The notes under the pieces are model-generated. The model ran no database searches and had not been told where the DNA came from. It saw only the letters and a list, made by a program, of their open reading frames with translations. A DNA stretch of 53,170 nt from NCBI GenBank assembly GCA_902791945.1, contig CADAXR010000004.1:1-53170 (forward strand). The letters are read 5' to 3'. Shown piece by piece: positions 1-11,321 of the stretch (its first letter is position 1; every line of letters starts with the position of its first letter). The stretch comes from an uncultured Bacteroidia bacterium. Lineage in GTDB: Bacteria > Bacteroidota > Bacteroidia > Bacteroidales > UBA932. The position numbers were made by a program, and so were the translations under genes.

Positions 1-1020
1 ATCAGTTTCGACCGTCCGGAGATGAAAGTGGATATCGACGAAAACGGCAAGCCTGTAGGCGTCCACGAGAAAGTATCCAAAGAAGCCAACTGGCTCATCG
101 AGGAGTTCATGCTCCTCGCCAACAAGAACGTCGCGGAAGCCGTCGCAACCGACTGGAAGTTCACCGGCAAGGCCCTGAAGAACGCAAGGACCTTCGTCTA
201 CCGTGTCCACGACGAGCCCAATCTCGAAAAAATATCCTCCCTGCGCAATTTCGCCGGCACCTTCGGCTATTCGCTCGGCGCGACGGACGACGGCAACTCG
301 ACCGCCAAGTCGCTCAACACCCTCTTCGCCCAAGCCAAGGACAAGCCCGAATTCGGCGCCATAGAAATGATAGCGCTGCGCGCAATGGCGAAAGCCTGCT
401 ATTCTACCGACAACATCGGCCACTACGGCCTTGCGTTCAAGTTCTACACCCACTTCACATCCCCCATCAGGCGCTATCCGGACATGATGGTCCACCGGCT
501 GCTGTCGATGTATCTCGACGGGGCCGCGAGCCAGTCGAAGGACTACTATGAGAAGGAGTGCCGGCACGCCTCGGAGCGCGAGGTGATAGCAGCCGAAGCG
601 GAAAGGGAGAGCGTAAAATACAAGATCGTCGAGTTCATGGAGGACAAGATCGGCCAGGAGTTCGACGGCACCATCTCCGGCCTCACCGAATGGGGCATGT
701 ACGTCCAGATCGAGCCCACGAAGATCGAAGGCATGGTCGCGATGAGGGAAATCCGGAGCGACTACTATGAATTCGACGAGGAAGGCTACCGCTTCATCGG
801 CCGCCGGAGCGGCAGGGTCTACCGCCTCGGAGACCCGGTCCGCATCCGGGTCAAGGCGACGAACCTCGACCAGAAGATACTCGATTTCGAGCTGCTGGAA
901 GAGGAAGCAGATCTCTCGACTTCGCTCGGAATGAGGGGGAAGAAGAGGGAGAAGAGGACAGGTGTCACCAAGGGCAAGGGGGCGCTGAAGACAGCGATAG
1001 CGAGGGCGAAGAAGAAATGA
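1..1020 (+). CDS. rnr: Ribonuclease R, C-terminal part (5' end outside window)
   Basis: This is the C-terminal part of the 3'-to-5' exoribonuclease RNase R, which degrades structured RNA in the cytoplasm. The frame is open from base 1, so the gene starts upstream; about 339 residues are visible. The end of the RNB catalytic domain is seen with the family motif SPIRRYPD (about 460-483). It is followed by an S1 RNA-binding domain (about 650-900, containing GTISGLTEWGMYV) and a basic Lys/Arg-rich tail, as is usual in RNase R. It ends with TGA at 1018-1020. recO follows 22 bp downstream on the same strand, so the two may be co-transcribed. The family call is secure; only the N-terminal cold-shock domains cannot be checked. 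Confidence 0.95.
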   Translation: MSFDRPEMKVDIDENGKPVGVHEKVSKEANWLIEEFMLLANKNVAEAVATDWKFTGKALKNARTFVYRVHDEPNLEKISSLRNFAGTFGYSLGATDDGNSTAKSLNTLFAQAKDKPEFGAIEMIALRAMAKACYSTDNIGHYGLAFKFYTHFTSPIRRYPDMMVHRLLSMYLDGAASQSKDYYEKECRHASEREVIAAEAERESVKYKIVEFMEDKIGQEFDGTISGLTEWGMYVQIEPTKIEGMVAMREIRSDYYEFDEEGYRFIGRRSGRVYRLGDPVRIRVKATNLDQKILDFELLEEEADLSTSLGMRGKKREKRTGVTKGKGALKTAIARAKKK

Positions 1021-1042
1021 CGGCCACTACCCCAAGGAAGAG

Positions 1043-1683
1043 ATGACGTTTCCGCTGGAATTCATAGTACTTTCGACGACGAAATTCGGGGAGTCGAGGC
1101 TGGTCATACATTCTCTCAGCCGCGAAGAAGGCCGTAAAGGCCTCATCGTGAGTGTCGGGAAGAAGACCCCCGCCTCGCTGTTCCTTCCCCTGAACATCCT
1201 CGAAGGCACCGTCACGGAGAATCCGAAATCCGACCTCTGGGCCGTCGGAGGCCTCTCCGCCGTCACCCCCCTGAGCGGCATCAGAAACGACATCCGCAAA
1301 AACACCATAACCCTCTTCCTCAGCGAAGTGCTCTTCAGGGCACTCCGCGAAGGGGCAGTGGAGGAAGGGGTCTACGACTGGGCGGTAAAAAGCATACTCA
1401 CCCTCGACGGGCTCGAAAGCGACTGGACCAATTTCCCCATCCGTTTCCTCCTGGATTTCTCGACGGCGCTGGGTTTCAGCCCGTCCTTCGACGACATCGC
1501 CCCCTTCGCCGGAGACAACCTCCGGCAGATCGGCAGTTTCCTCGAAAGCAGTTTCGAGGAGTCGATGCTGATTCCGCTTACGGGCGAAAAAAGGAGCGAG
1601 ATTTCTTTCTCGCTCCTCCGTTACATCGAATTCCACACGGAACTTCCCCTGAAAATCCGCTCCCTGGAAGTCCTCCGGGAGAT

Positions 1684-1696
<13 letters not shown>
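1043..1696 (+). CDS. recO: DNA repair protein RecO
   Basis: RecO mediates loading of RecA onto SSB-coated single-stranded DNA together with RecR. The 217-residue product opens with the OB-fold pattern of the family (an FIVLSTTKFGESRLVIHSLS stretch, then a GRKGLIV strand) and has a helical C-terminal part with GFSPSF, as in Bacteroidota RecO. It is slightly shorter than most members. No Cys4 zinc motif is seen, which fits many RecO proteins. The ATG at 1043 lies 22 bp after the rnr stop. The last 13 bp overlap the 3' end of the convergent kinase gene, with no clear terminator between them. Confidence 0.88.
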
Positions 1697-5735
<4,039 letters not shown>

Positions 5736-6521
5736 CTATATATACTTGTAGTTGAGCACAAGGCGCACGCCTGTCCCTTCTTCAAAGACGGCCATGACCT
5801 TGAACACGCCCCAGGCGGTCATGGTCCCGGACTCAAGGTCTTTGCGGCCGACGAGGAATACGTCGTCCACCTTGAGGGCCGGGAGTGAGACGCTCTTGGT
5901 CAGGGCCTTGAAGGTGTCTTCGACCGACCGCCTTGTAGCGGACGGGTAGTCGAAGGCCGGCACGAGCGAGAACACGGCGTTCGTCGCCGTGGAAACGGAG
6001 CCGTCGTCGGCGAGGAGGATATCCTTCTCGCTGTCGTCGGCCGTGCCGCTGGAAATAACCTGCCTGGTCCTCAGGCAGAAACCGTCGGAGGAGCCATAGG
6101 CCGCGGAGTGGACCGTAAGGCCCGAATGATCCTCAAGCGGTCTGTCTTTGGAGATGACCACAAGGCGGCTCTCCTCGGTCACCGAGTTGCCGAGGTTGTC
6201 CTCGGCGATGAATTTGATGCGGACAGTAGAAGTGTCCTTGACGAGGAAAGGCGCGTCGTAGTAGAAGTGGTCGGTCCAGTTGACGACATTGGGCTCGACA
6301 AAGCCGAGGTCCTGCGCACCGTAAGTCTCGTCGAAAGAAGCAAAGGTGACGCGGACCACCTTGTCGTGGATAGTGAAAGCGTTGACAAGGAAATCGACCT
6401 TTGCGCCGGCGTTGACAGTGTCGGCGTACTGTTTGACGAAAACAAGAATGTCGGAAGCATCGCGCTCGCTACATGAAACGAGCGCGATGCAGGCGACTAT
6501 TGCAGTTAAAAACCTTTTCAT
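5736..6521 (-). CDS. Lipoprotein of unknown function, 261 aa
   Basis: The N-terminus MKRFLTAIVACIALVSCSER is a lipoprotein signal peptide with lipobox VSC, so the mature protein is lipid-anchored. The rest is beta-rich, with a stretch around residues 40-125 that resembles an immunoglobulin-like fold (alternating hydrophobic strands with DLGNSVTEESRLVVI). No catalytic motif is recognised. The gene starts 7 bp after the stop of the next upstream lipoprotein gene and belongs to the operon led by the outer-membrane barrel gene at 7756. Expression with a barrel protein suggests an envelope role; nothing more specific can be supported. Confidence 0.75.
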   Translation of the reverse strand: MKRFLTAIVACIALVSCSERDASDILVFVKQYADTVNAGAKVDFLVNAFTIHDKVVRVTFASFDETYGAQDLGFVEPNVVNWTDHFYYDAPFLVKDTSTVRIKFIAEDNLGNSVTEESRLVVISKDRPLEDHSGLTVHSAAYGSSDGFCLRTRQVISSGTADDSEKDILLADDGSVSTATNAVFSLVPAFDYPSATRRSVEDTFKALTKSVSLPALKVDDVFLVGRKDLESGTMTAWGVFKVMAVFEEGTGVRLVLNYKYI

Positions 6522-6528
6522 TAAAGGG

Positions 6529-6945
6529 TTACTTCACCCTCTTGTAGGCCTTGACCACGGCCTTCACTTCAACCTCGGCTCCGAGGAAGAGGAGATGGCG
6601 CGTCGAGGTCTGCCTGGCGACCACAAAGTAGTCGGCATCGGGGAAGGCCTCATAGACGGCCGGAGCGGCGCGATAAAGGTGAGGGTTAAGGTTGGGAATG
6701 TATGAATACTCCCGGACGGATCTGTCGAAATCGGCCCCGTTGATGGTCCGGATTTTCTTGAAAATACCGATATATTTGTCAAATGTAATGGTGATTTCCT
6801 GTTCGCCGAGGTATTCAAGCTGGTTGAGGTCTATGTTGAGCTGGGTAAACGGAGCCCGCCCGGCAGTACTCGACTTCATGACGCCGCAGGATGAAATCCC
6901 GAGCGCCACGGCGAACACCGCAACAATATACTTAAGTGCTTTCAT
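6529..6945 (-). CDS. Small lipoprotein of unknown function, 138 aa
   Basis: The start MKALKYIVAVFAVALGISSC gives a lipoprotein signal with lipobox SSC. The mature part is short, beta-rich and without a recognised domain; it holds two stretches rich in Tyr and aromatics (YSYIPNLNPHLY, DADYFVVARQ). The gene begins 13 bp after the outer-membrane barrel gene stop and ends 7 bp before the next lipoprotein gene, so the three are almost certainly one transcript. A partner role with the barrel protein is inferred from position only. Confidence 0.75.
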   Translation of the reverse strand: MKALKYIVAVFAVALGISSCGVMKSSTAGRAPFTQLNIDLNQLEYLGEQEITITFDKYIGIFKKIRTINGADFDRSVREYSYIPNLNPHLYRAAPAVYEAFPDADYFVVARQTSTRHLLFLGAEVEVKAVVKAYKRVK

Positions 6946-6958
6946 ACCTTACAACCTA

Positions 6959-7756
6959 TTATTTAAAGTAGTAGGAGAGAGTGAGGCGGAGCTGGTTGCC
7001 CATGTAGCCCTCGCCGACGTGGAGCTTCTCGAAATTGTCTGCGTTGGGAGCGCCCGGGTTGCCAGCGTTAAGTAATGACTCGTACCAGACTTTCTTGCCG
7101 TTGTCGTCGGTTCTGACATTCTTGACCTTGTTGCCAATGGAGTAGGCGCCGTAGAGACCGTACTCAAGGCCGATTGCAAGCGGAAGGTTGCCGATGAAGG
7201 CCTGGAGGCCGACGAATGCGCCGAGACCGACGTTGAAGGCGTTCATAGAGCGCTTTGTCGTCACTGAAGGATCACCCGTCACAAGCTTGGAGCTTGCGGA
7301 AGTGAGACCGATGGGGAGTTCGGCGCCGACGTAGACGTCAAGGATGTTCTTGTTGGTGAAGTGGTAGGCGATACCGGGCCAGAGCATCATATTGCCGTTC
7401 CCTGCGTTGTTGACATACTTGTAGGTGTCACCCTCCTGGGCTTCGGCGGTGGTGAATTTCTTGCCGCCGATGTTGATATCGTGACGGTAGAAATCGAGGC
7501 CGATGCGGCCTTCAACCTTGTCGGTGAAATAGTACTTGAGGTTGACAAGGGGAAGGACATACCTGTTGTTATTCTCCCTGTTGATGAAGGAACCGAAATC
7601 CATACCACCACCGACATAGAGACCGAAGGTCCCCTTGTCAGGGCGGTTACCGGTCTTGACCTTGACGGCGGAAGGTTCGCCGGTCGAGATCTGAGCCATA
7701 GCGAGAGCACCGCCAATCAGGAGGAGCACCGCTGAAAGAAACAGTCTTTTTTTCAT
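6959..7756 (-). CDS. Outer-membrane beta-barrel protein (porin-like), 265 aa
   Basis: The protein has a Sec signal peptide (MKKRLFLSAVLLLIGGALAMAQ, cleavage after AMA). It then shows about eight amphipathic strands typical of a small barrel (YVGGGMDFGSF, PLVNLKYYFTD, VYVGAELPIGL, LAIGLEYGLYGAY) and ends in LRLTLSYYFK, a C-terminal aromatic beta-signal close to the BAM recognition pattern. It is the first gene of a leftward operon with a near-perfect Bacteroidetes promoter upstream. No substrate can be named. It is transcribed away from the araC-type gene, whose product may control it through the palindrome between them. Confidence 0.82.
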   Translation of the reverse strand: MKKRLFLSAVLLLIGGALAMAQISTGEPSAVKVKTGNRPDKGTFGLYVGGGMDFGSFINRENNNRYVLPLVNLKYYFTDKVEGRIGLDFYRHDINIGGKKFTTAEAQEGDTYKYVNNAGNGNMMLWPGIAYHFTNKNILDVYVGAELPIGLTSASSKLVTGDPSVTTKRSMNAFNVGLGAFVGLQAFIGNLPLAIGLEYGLYGAYSIGNKVKNVRTDDNGKKVWYESLLNAGNPGAPNADNFEKLHVGEGYMGNQLRLTLSYYFK

Positions 7757-7787
7757 ACGTTGATTGTTAATAATGGTTGTTTTGGGA

Positions 7788-7818
7788 CAAAGCTATATAA
7801 TATTTTGAAAAAGTGCAA
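7788..7818 (-). promoter_or_regulatory. Promoter of the barrel-protein operon
   Basis: Read on the minus strand, TTG (7816-7818) is followed after exactly 20 bp by TAGCTTTG (7788-7795). This matches the Bacteroidetes consensus TTG, 19-21 bp, TAnnTTTG. It lies about 32 bp upstream of the barrel gene ATG. Confidence 0.75.
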
Positions 7819-7827
7819 GTTTTGCAC
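7813..7827. promoter_or_regulatory. Palindromic operator candidate GTGCAA-N3-TTGCAC
   Basis: A perfect 6+6 palindrome with a 3-bp spacer sits between two divergent genes. It overlaps the -33 TTG of the leftward promoter and lies just upstream of the -33 element of the rightward araC promoter. The position is what one expects of a binding site for the adjacent regulator, or for another dimeric repressor; the protein that binds is not shown by sequence. Confidence 0.5.
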
Positions 7828-7832
7828 CCATA

Positions 7833-7865
7833 TTGATAAAATAGTATCATTTTTTGTTATTTTTG
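7833..7865 (+). promoter_or_regulatory. Promoter of the araC-family gene
   Basis: TATTTTTG (7858-7865) matches the -7 consensus TAnnTTTG, with TTG at 7833-7835 (22-bp spacing, slightly long). The expected start of transcription is about 7870-7872, at the ATG itself, which implies a leaderless or nearly leaderless mRNA. Confidence 0.6.
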
Positions 7866-7869
7866 CGCT

Positions 7870-8751
7870 ATGAAGATCCTCAAAGAAATAACCCCGCTGT
7901 CGGAAAAAGACTGCTTCTACATAGTCGACAGGCACAAAACCGAATTTAATTTTCCGATTCACCAGCACCACGAATGCGAACTCAATTTCATTGAGGGCGG
8001 AAAAGGAGCAAGACGGGTGGTCGGAGACAGCATTGAAGAGATCGGAGAATACGAACTGACCCTGATCGCCGGCCAGGACCTCGAGCACACCTGGGAACAG
8101 GGGAACTGCACCTCGCCGGAGATCCGCGAGATAACCATCCAGTTCTCCCCCGAACTTTTCCCCGAAGTCATCCTTGCCAAAAACCAGTTCAGCGCAGTGA
8201 GACGGATGCTCCGCCGCGCCGAACACGGACTTACCTTTTCCATACACGCGATCCTCAGGGTGTACTCGATTCTCGACACCCTGTCACACCAGGACGACCG
8301 GTTCGAGCAATTTCTTCTTTTCCTGAAGATAATCAACACCCTGGCCGAAGCCAACGATTCCGAAGGACGCGTCCTCGCCTCGTCATCATTCGCCAGGACA
8401 GTCCGGAGCGAAGAGAGCCGGCGAATCAGCAAAGTAAAGGCTTTCATTGACGTCCACTACGCCGAGCCGGTCCGGCTCGAAACCCTTGCCGGACTGGCAG
8501 GAATGACGCCAACGGCATTCAGCCGCTTTTTCCGGCGGAATACCGGCAGCACGGTGACCGAATACATCGTGGAAATCCGGCTTGGAAACGCGGCAAGGAT
8601 GCTCGTCGACAGCGCAGCCAGCATAAGTGAGATATGCTACAGCTGCGGATTCAACAACCTGAGCAATTTCAACCGGACGTTCAAGGCCAGAAAGGGAAGC
8701 ACGCCGCGCGAATTCAGGGCACTTTTCAAGAAAAACAAAGTAATTGTCTAG
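7870..8751 (+). CDS. AraC-family transcriptional regulator with cupin-type sensor domain
   Basis: The 293-residue protein has an N-terminal cupin-like ligand-binding domain (about 1-150; HQHHECELNFIEGG carries the HxH...E pattern). It is followed by a C-terminal AraC-type double helix-turn-helix (about 190-290; LETLAGLAGMTPTAFSRFFRR and ISEICYSCGFNNLSNFNRTF are the two recognition units). It lies between the leftward barrel operon and the rightward mannan locus, which starts 76 bp after its stop. It is therefore the best local candidate to control PUL 1, in place of the hybrid two-component sensors usual for Bacteroidota PULs. No such sensor is seen in the window. Regulation of PUL 1 is inferred. 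Confidence 0.9.
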   Translation: MKILKEITPLSEKDCFYIVDRHKTEFNFPIHQHHECELNFIEGGKGARRVVGDSIEEIGEYELTLIAGQDLEHTWEQGNCTSPEIREITIQFSPELFPEVILAKNQFSAVRRMLRRAEHGLTFSIHAILRVYSILDTLSHQDDRFEQFLLFLKIINTLAEANDSEGRVLASSSFARTVRSEESRRISKVKAFIDVHYAEPVRLETLAGLAGMTPTAFSRFFRRNTGSTVTEYIVEIRLGNAARMLVDSAASISEICYSCGFNNLSNFNRTFKARKGSTPREFRALFKKNKVIV

Positions 8752-8768
8752 AGCGGGATAAAATTGTA

Positions 8769-8796
8769 TCACAAATTGGTAAATTTATATTTGTGA
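8769..8796. promoter_or_regulatory. Inverted repeat TCACAAAT-N12-ATTTGTGA before PUL 1
   Basis: A perfect 8-bp inverted repeat with a 12-bp spacer (8769-8776 and 8789-8796) overlaps the -33 TTG of the PUL 1 promoter. Its size and place fit a regulator site for the mannan operon. It differs from the palindrome at 7813-7827, so the two sites may bind different proteins. Confidence 0.5.
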
Positions 8797-8821
8797 GCCG
8801 CTCCTATTCCGCGTACATTTG
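8791..8821 (+). promoter_or_regulatory. Promoter of the mannan PUL (PUL 1)
   Basis: TTG (8791-8793), exactly 20 bp, then TACATTTG (8814-8821) is a near-perfect Bacteroidetes promoter. The ATG of the first gene is at 8828, only 6 bp after the -7 box, so the transcript would begin at or next to the start codon. Confidence 0.75.
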
Positions 8822-8827
8822 CAGAGT

Positions 8828-10027
8828 ATGAAACGGATTTTTATTTTTCTCATTATCTCCGGCCTTCTCCCGGTCCTCTGCACGCTTTCTTCCTGTGAAA
8901 AGAAAGACGGTGTGCCGGCTGTTCCGGAACGCAAGGCGCCTGTCCTCTCCGACCCGGCCGCGACCGCAAAGACAAAGGCTCTCTACGAGAACCTCGTCGC
9001 CCTCATGGACAAAGGGACCATGTTCGGGGCCCAGATCCCGACTGAATACGGCCTTGACGGAGGCACAAAATGGTTTGACGACGGCAGCGCATCCCACTCC
9101 GACACCAAATACATCACCGGCAGCCATCCTGCCGTCTGCGGGTGGGACATCACCTACATCGAAGTCGATGCCGAAGAGAACATCGACGGCGAAGCCTTCA
9201 CCACCATCCGTAGTCACATCAAAGCAGCCTACGCACGAGGAGGCGTCAACACCATCTGCTGGCACTGCACGAACCCCGTCAGCATGCAAAGCGCCTGGGA
9301 CGGCACCCGTGCCGTGTACGCCATCATCCCCGGCGGTGCAAAGCACAAGATGTTCAAGGGATGGCTGGATAAAGTGGCGGCGTTCATTGCGACGCTTACA
9401 ACGCCTGAAGGCGAGCTGATCCCGCTTATCTTCCGCCCCTGGCACGAGCACACGGGCTCGGGATTCTGGTGGGGCAAGGGCAACGCTTCGCAGAGCGAGT
9501 TTGTCGCCCTATGGCAGTTTACAGTGGACTATCTCAGGAATGAGAAAGGGCTTCACAACCTGATATTTGCATATTCTCCCGACATGCTGCACATCTCCTC
9601 GAGGGATGCCTACATGGAGTACTGGCCGGGCGACAAATACGTCGACATACTCGGTCTCGACGCTTACGACCGCGACGGTGCGGACTACGGCCACAAGTGC
9701 CTCCAGCTCGCCCGCCTGTGCAACGTCATCGGCGGAGAGAAGGGCAAGATTTTCGCCCTCACGGAGACCGGCCTTGAAAACAACAACCCCGAAGAGTCCA
9801 AGTACTACAACAAGAAGTGGTGGACAAGGATGCTCTACAAGATAGTAAGCGGAGAACGCATATCCTTCGCGCTAGTCTGGCGCAACGGAGGCTTCCCCTC
9901 CGAGGGCAGCCACTACTTCAACGCCTACAGGGGCTGCTACTCGGAAGAGGACTTCAGGGCCTTCGCCGCCAAGAGCGACGTCCTCTTTGAAGACGACCTG
10001 CCGGACATGTACAGCCATGCGAAATAA
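8828..10027 (+). CDS. GH26 endo-beta-mannanase, lipoprotein (first copy)
   Basis: GH26 enzymes cut internal beta-1,4-mannosidic bonds of mannans. The 399-residue protein starts at the ATG at 8828, where a signal peptide begins (MKRIFIFLIISGLLPVLCTL) and ends in a lipobox SSC; a TTG nine bases upstream is not needed. The TIM-barrel hallmarks are present: the acid/base Glu207 in FRPWHEHTG and the nucleophile Glu313 in [19 protein letters not shown] segment is shared with the second GH26 gene. The product is probably surface or periplasmic. Its 3' end overlaps the next gene by 11 bp. The close paralogue at 20352-21575 differs mainly in loops, so the two may act at different sites or on different chain lengths. 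Confidence 0.93.
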   Translation: MKRIFIFLIISGLLPVLCTLSSCEKKDGVPAVPERKAPVLSDPAATAKTKALYENLVALMDKGTMFGAQIPTEYGLDGGTKWFDDGSASHSDTKYITGSHPAVCGWDITYIEVDAEENIDGEAFTTIRSHIKAAYARGGVNTICWHCTNPVSMQSAWDGTRAVYAIIPGGAKHKMFKGWLDKVAAFIATLTTPEGELIPLIFRPWHEHTGSGFWWGKGNASQSEFVALWQFTVDYLRNEKGLHNLIFAYSPDMLHISSRDAYMEYWPGDKYVDILGLDAYDRDGADYGHKCLQLARLCNVIGGEKGKIFALTETGLENNNPEESKYYNKKWWTRMLYKIVSGERISFALVWRNGGFPSEGSHYFNAYRGCYSEEDFRAFAAKSDVLFEDDLPDMYSHAK

Positions 10028-11321
10028 AGTCCTGTCCATCCTGGCCGTCGCGGCCGTCCTTCTCTCCTGCGGCGGGGCCGACAGGGCGCGGAAGGACGTC
10101 AGGCGCCATATCGCCGACGCCTGGGAGCGTTCCGTACGGTGCTGCACCGCGGACACTCCGGACTCGCTCATAGGACTCCCCCGCCCCTACACAGTCCCCT
10201 GCGAGGACGGGATGTTCAACGAACTCTACTACTGGGACACTTTCTTCACCAACGAGGGCCTCATCGCCGACGGCCGGGTGGAGATGGCAAGGGACAACAC
10301 CGACGACATACTTTTCCTCATAGACCGTTACGGATATATGCCTAACGGCAACCGGCTATGGTACCTGTCGCGCTCGCAGCCGCCGTTTGCCGCGCTGATG
10401 GTGAGCCGCGTGTTCGCCGCGACGGCGGACACCGCATGGCTTGCGAAAGCCTATCCCGTCCTTGCTAAAGAATACTCTTTCTGGCAGGAGCAGCGCTCTA
10501 CGCCGACAGGTCTCAACCGCTACGGCGGAATGGCCGACGAGAAACTCCTCGAAGAGTTCATCGGCACCGCCGGACGCAGGCTCGGCACGGATTTTCGCGC
10601 CAAGGGCTGGTCCGCGGAGGAACTCAGGCGCTTCGCAGAGCACTGCGTCGCCGAGTGCGAGTCGGGCTGGGATTTCAACCCGAGGTTTTCGAGGCGCTGC
10701 GAGGATTTCTGCCCCGTGGACCTCAACGCCATCCTCTACGGGACGGAGAACGAGATGGCCGGATTCGCCCGAATCCTCGGAAGCGACGACAGGGAGCTTT
10801 GGGAGGCCCGCGCAGCCGGGCGCAAAGCGCTCATGATCAAATATTTCTATAATCCTGAGAAGAAAGCGTTCTTCGACTACGACTATGTGCTCGGGAAGCA
10901 GGGCGAGGTTGTCTCGGCCGCTCCCTTTACATTACTTTTCACGCGCGCGCTTAACCGTACGGAAGCCGAGGCTGTCCGCGGCATGCTCGCCGGTCTTGAG
11001 TATCCGGCCGGACTCGCCGCCTGCGCAGACGCTCCGTATGAATACAGCTACCAGTGGTCGTTCCCGAACACCTGGCCGCCGCTTGTCTATATGGCCGTAA
11101 AAGGGCTTGACGCATACGGCTACCGGGAAGAGGCCCGTCGCATCGCCGCCTCCTGGCTCGACGCCACCGCGGCCCTCTACAAAAAGACCGGGAAACTCTG
11201 GGAAAAAATGACCTGCACCGGAGGAGACGTCCCCGAGGGCGTCGAGTACGGTACCCCTTCGATGCTCGGCTGGACTGCCGGCACCTTTGTCTGTCTTGAT
11301 GAATACCTTCACAATGAATAA
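10017..11321 (+). CDS. GH37 (trehalase-family) hydrolase, lipoprotein
   Basis: The best start is the ATG at 10017, which begins a lipoprotein signal (MRNKVLSILAVAAVLLSC). Trehalase features are present: a signature-1 form (DGMFNELYYWDTFF), RLWYLSRSQPPFAALM, the catalytic Asp219 in SGWDFNPR, a signature-2 variant QWSFPNTWPP in place of QWDxPxGWxP, and the catalytic Glu410 in GVEYGTPSMLGW. At 434 residues it is shorter than typical trehalases (about 500-560). All catalytic positions I know are kept, so it should be an active inverting alpha-glycosidase outside the cytoplasm. It is translationally coupled to GH26 upstream and to SusC downstream (8-bp overlap). Why a trehalase-type enzyme sits in a mannan locus is unclear; the substrate may not be trehalose. 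Confidence 0.85.
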   Translation: MRNKVLSILAVAAVLLSCGGADRARKDVRRHIADAWERSVRCCTADTPDSLIGLPRPYTVPCEDGMFNELYYWDTFFTNEGLIADGRVEMARDNTDDILFLIDRYGYMPNGNRLWYLSRSQPPFAALMVSRVFAATADTAWLAKAYPVLAKEYSFWQEQRSTPTGLNRYGGMADEKLLEEFIGTAGRRLGTDFRAKGWSAEELRRFAEHCVAECESGWDFNPRFSRRCEDFCPVDLNAILYGTENEMAGFARILGSDDRELWEARAAGRKALMIKYFYNPEKKAFFDYDYVLGKQGEVVSAAPFTLLFTRALNRTEAEAVRGMLAGLEYPAGLAACADAPYEYSYQWSFPNTWPPLVYMAVKGLDAYGYREEARRIAASWLDATAALYKKTGKLWEKMTCTGGDVPEGVEYGTPSMLGWTAGTFVCLDEYLHNE

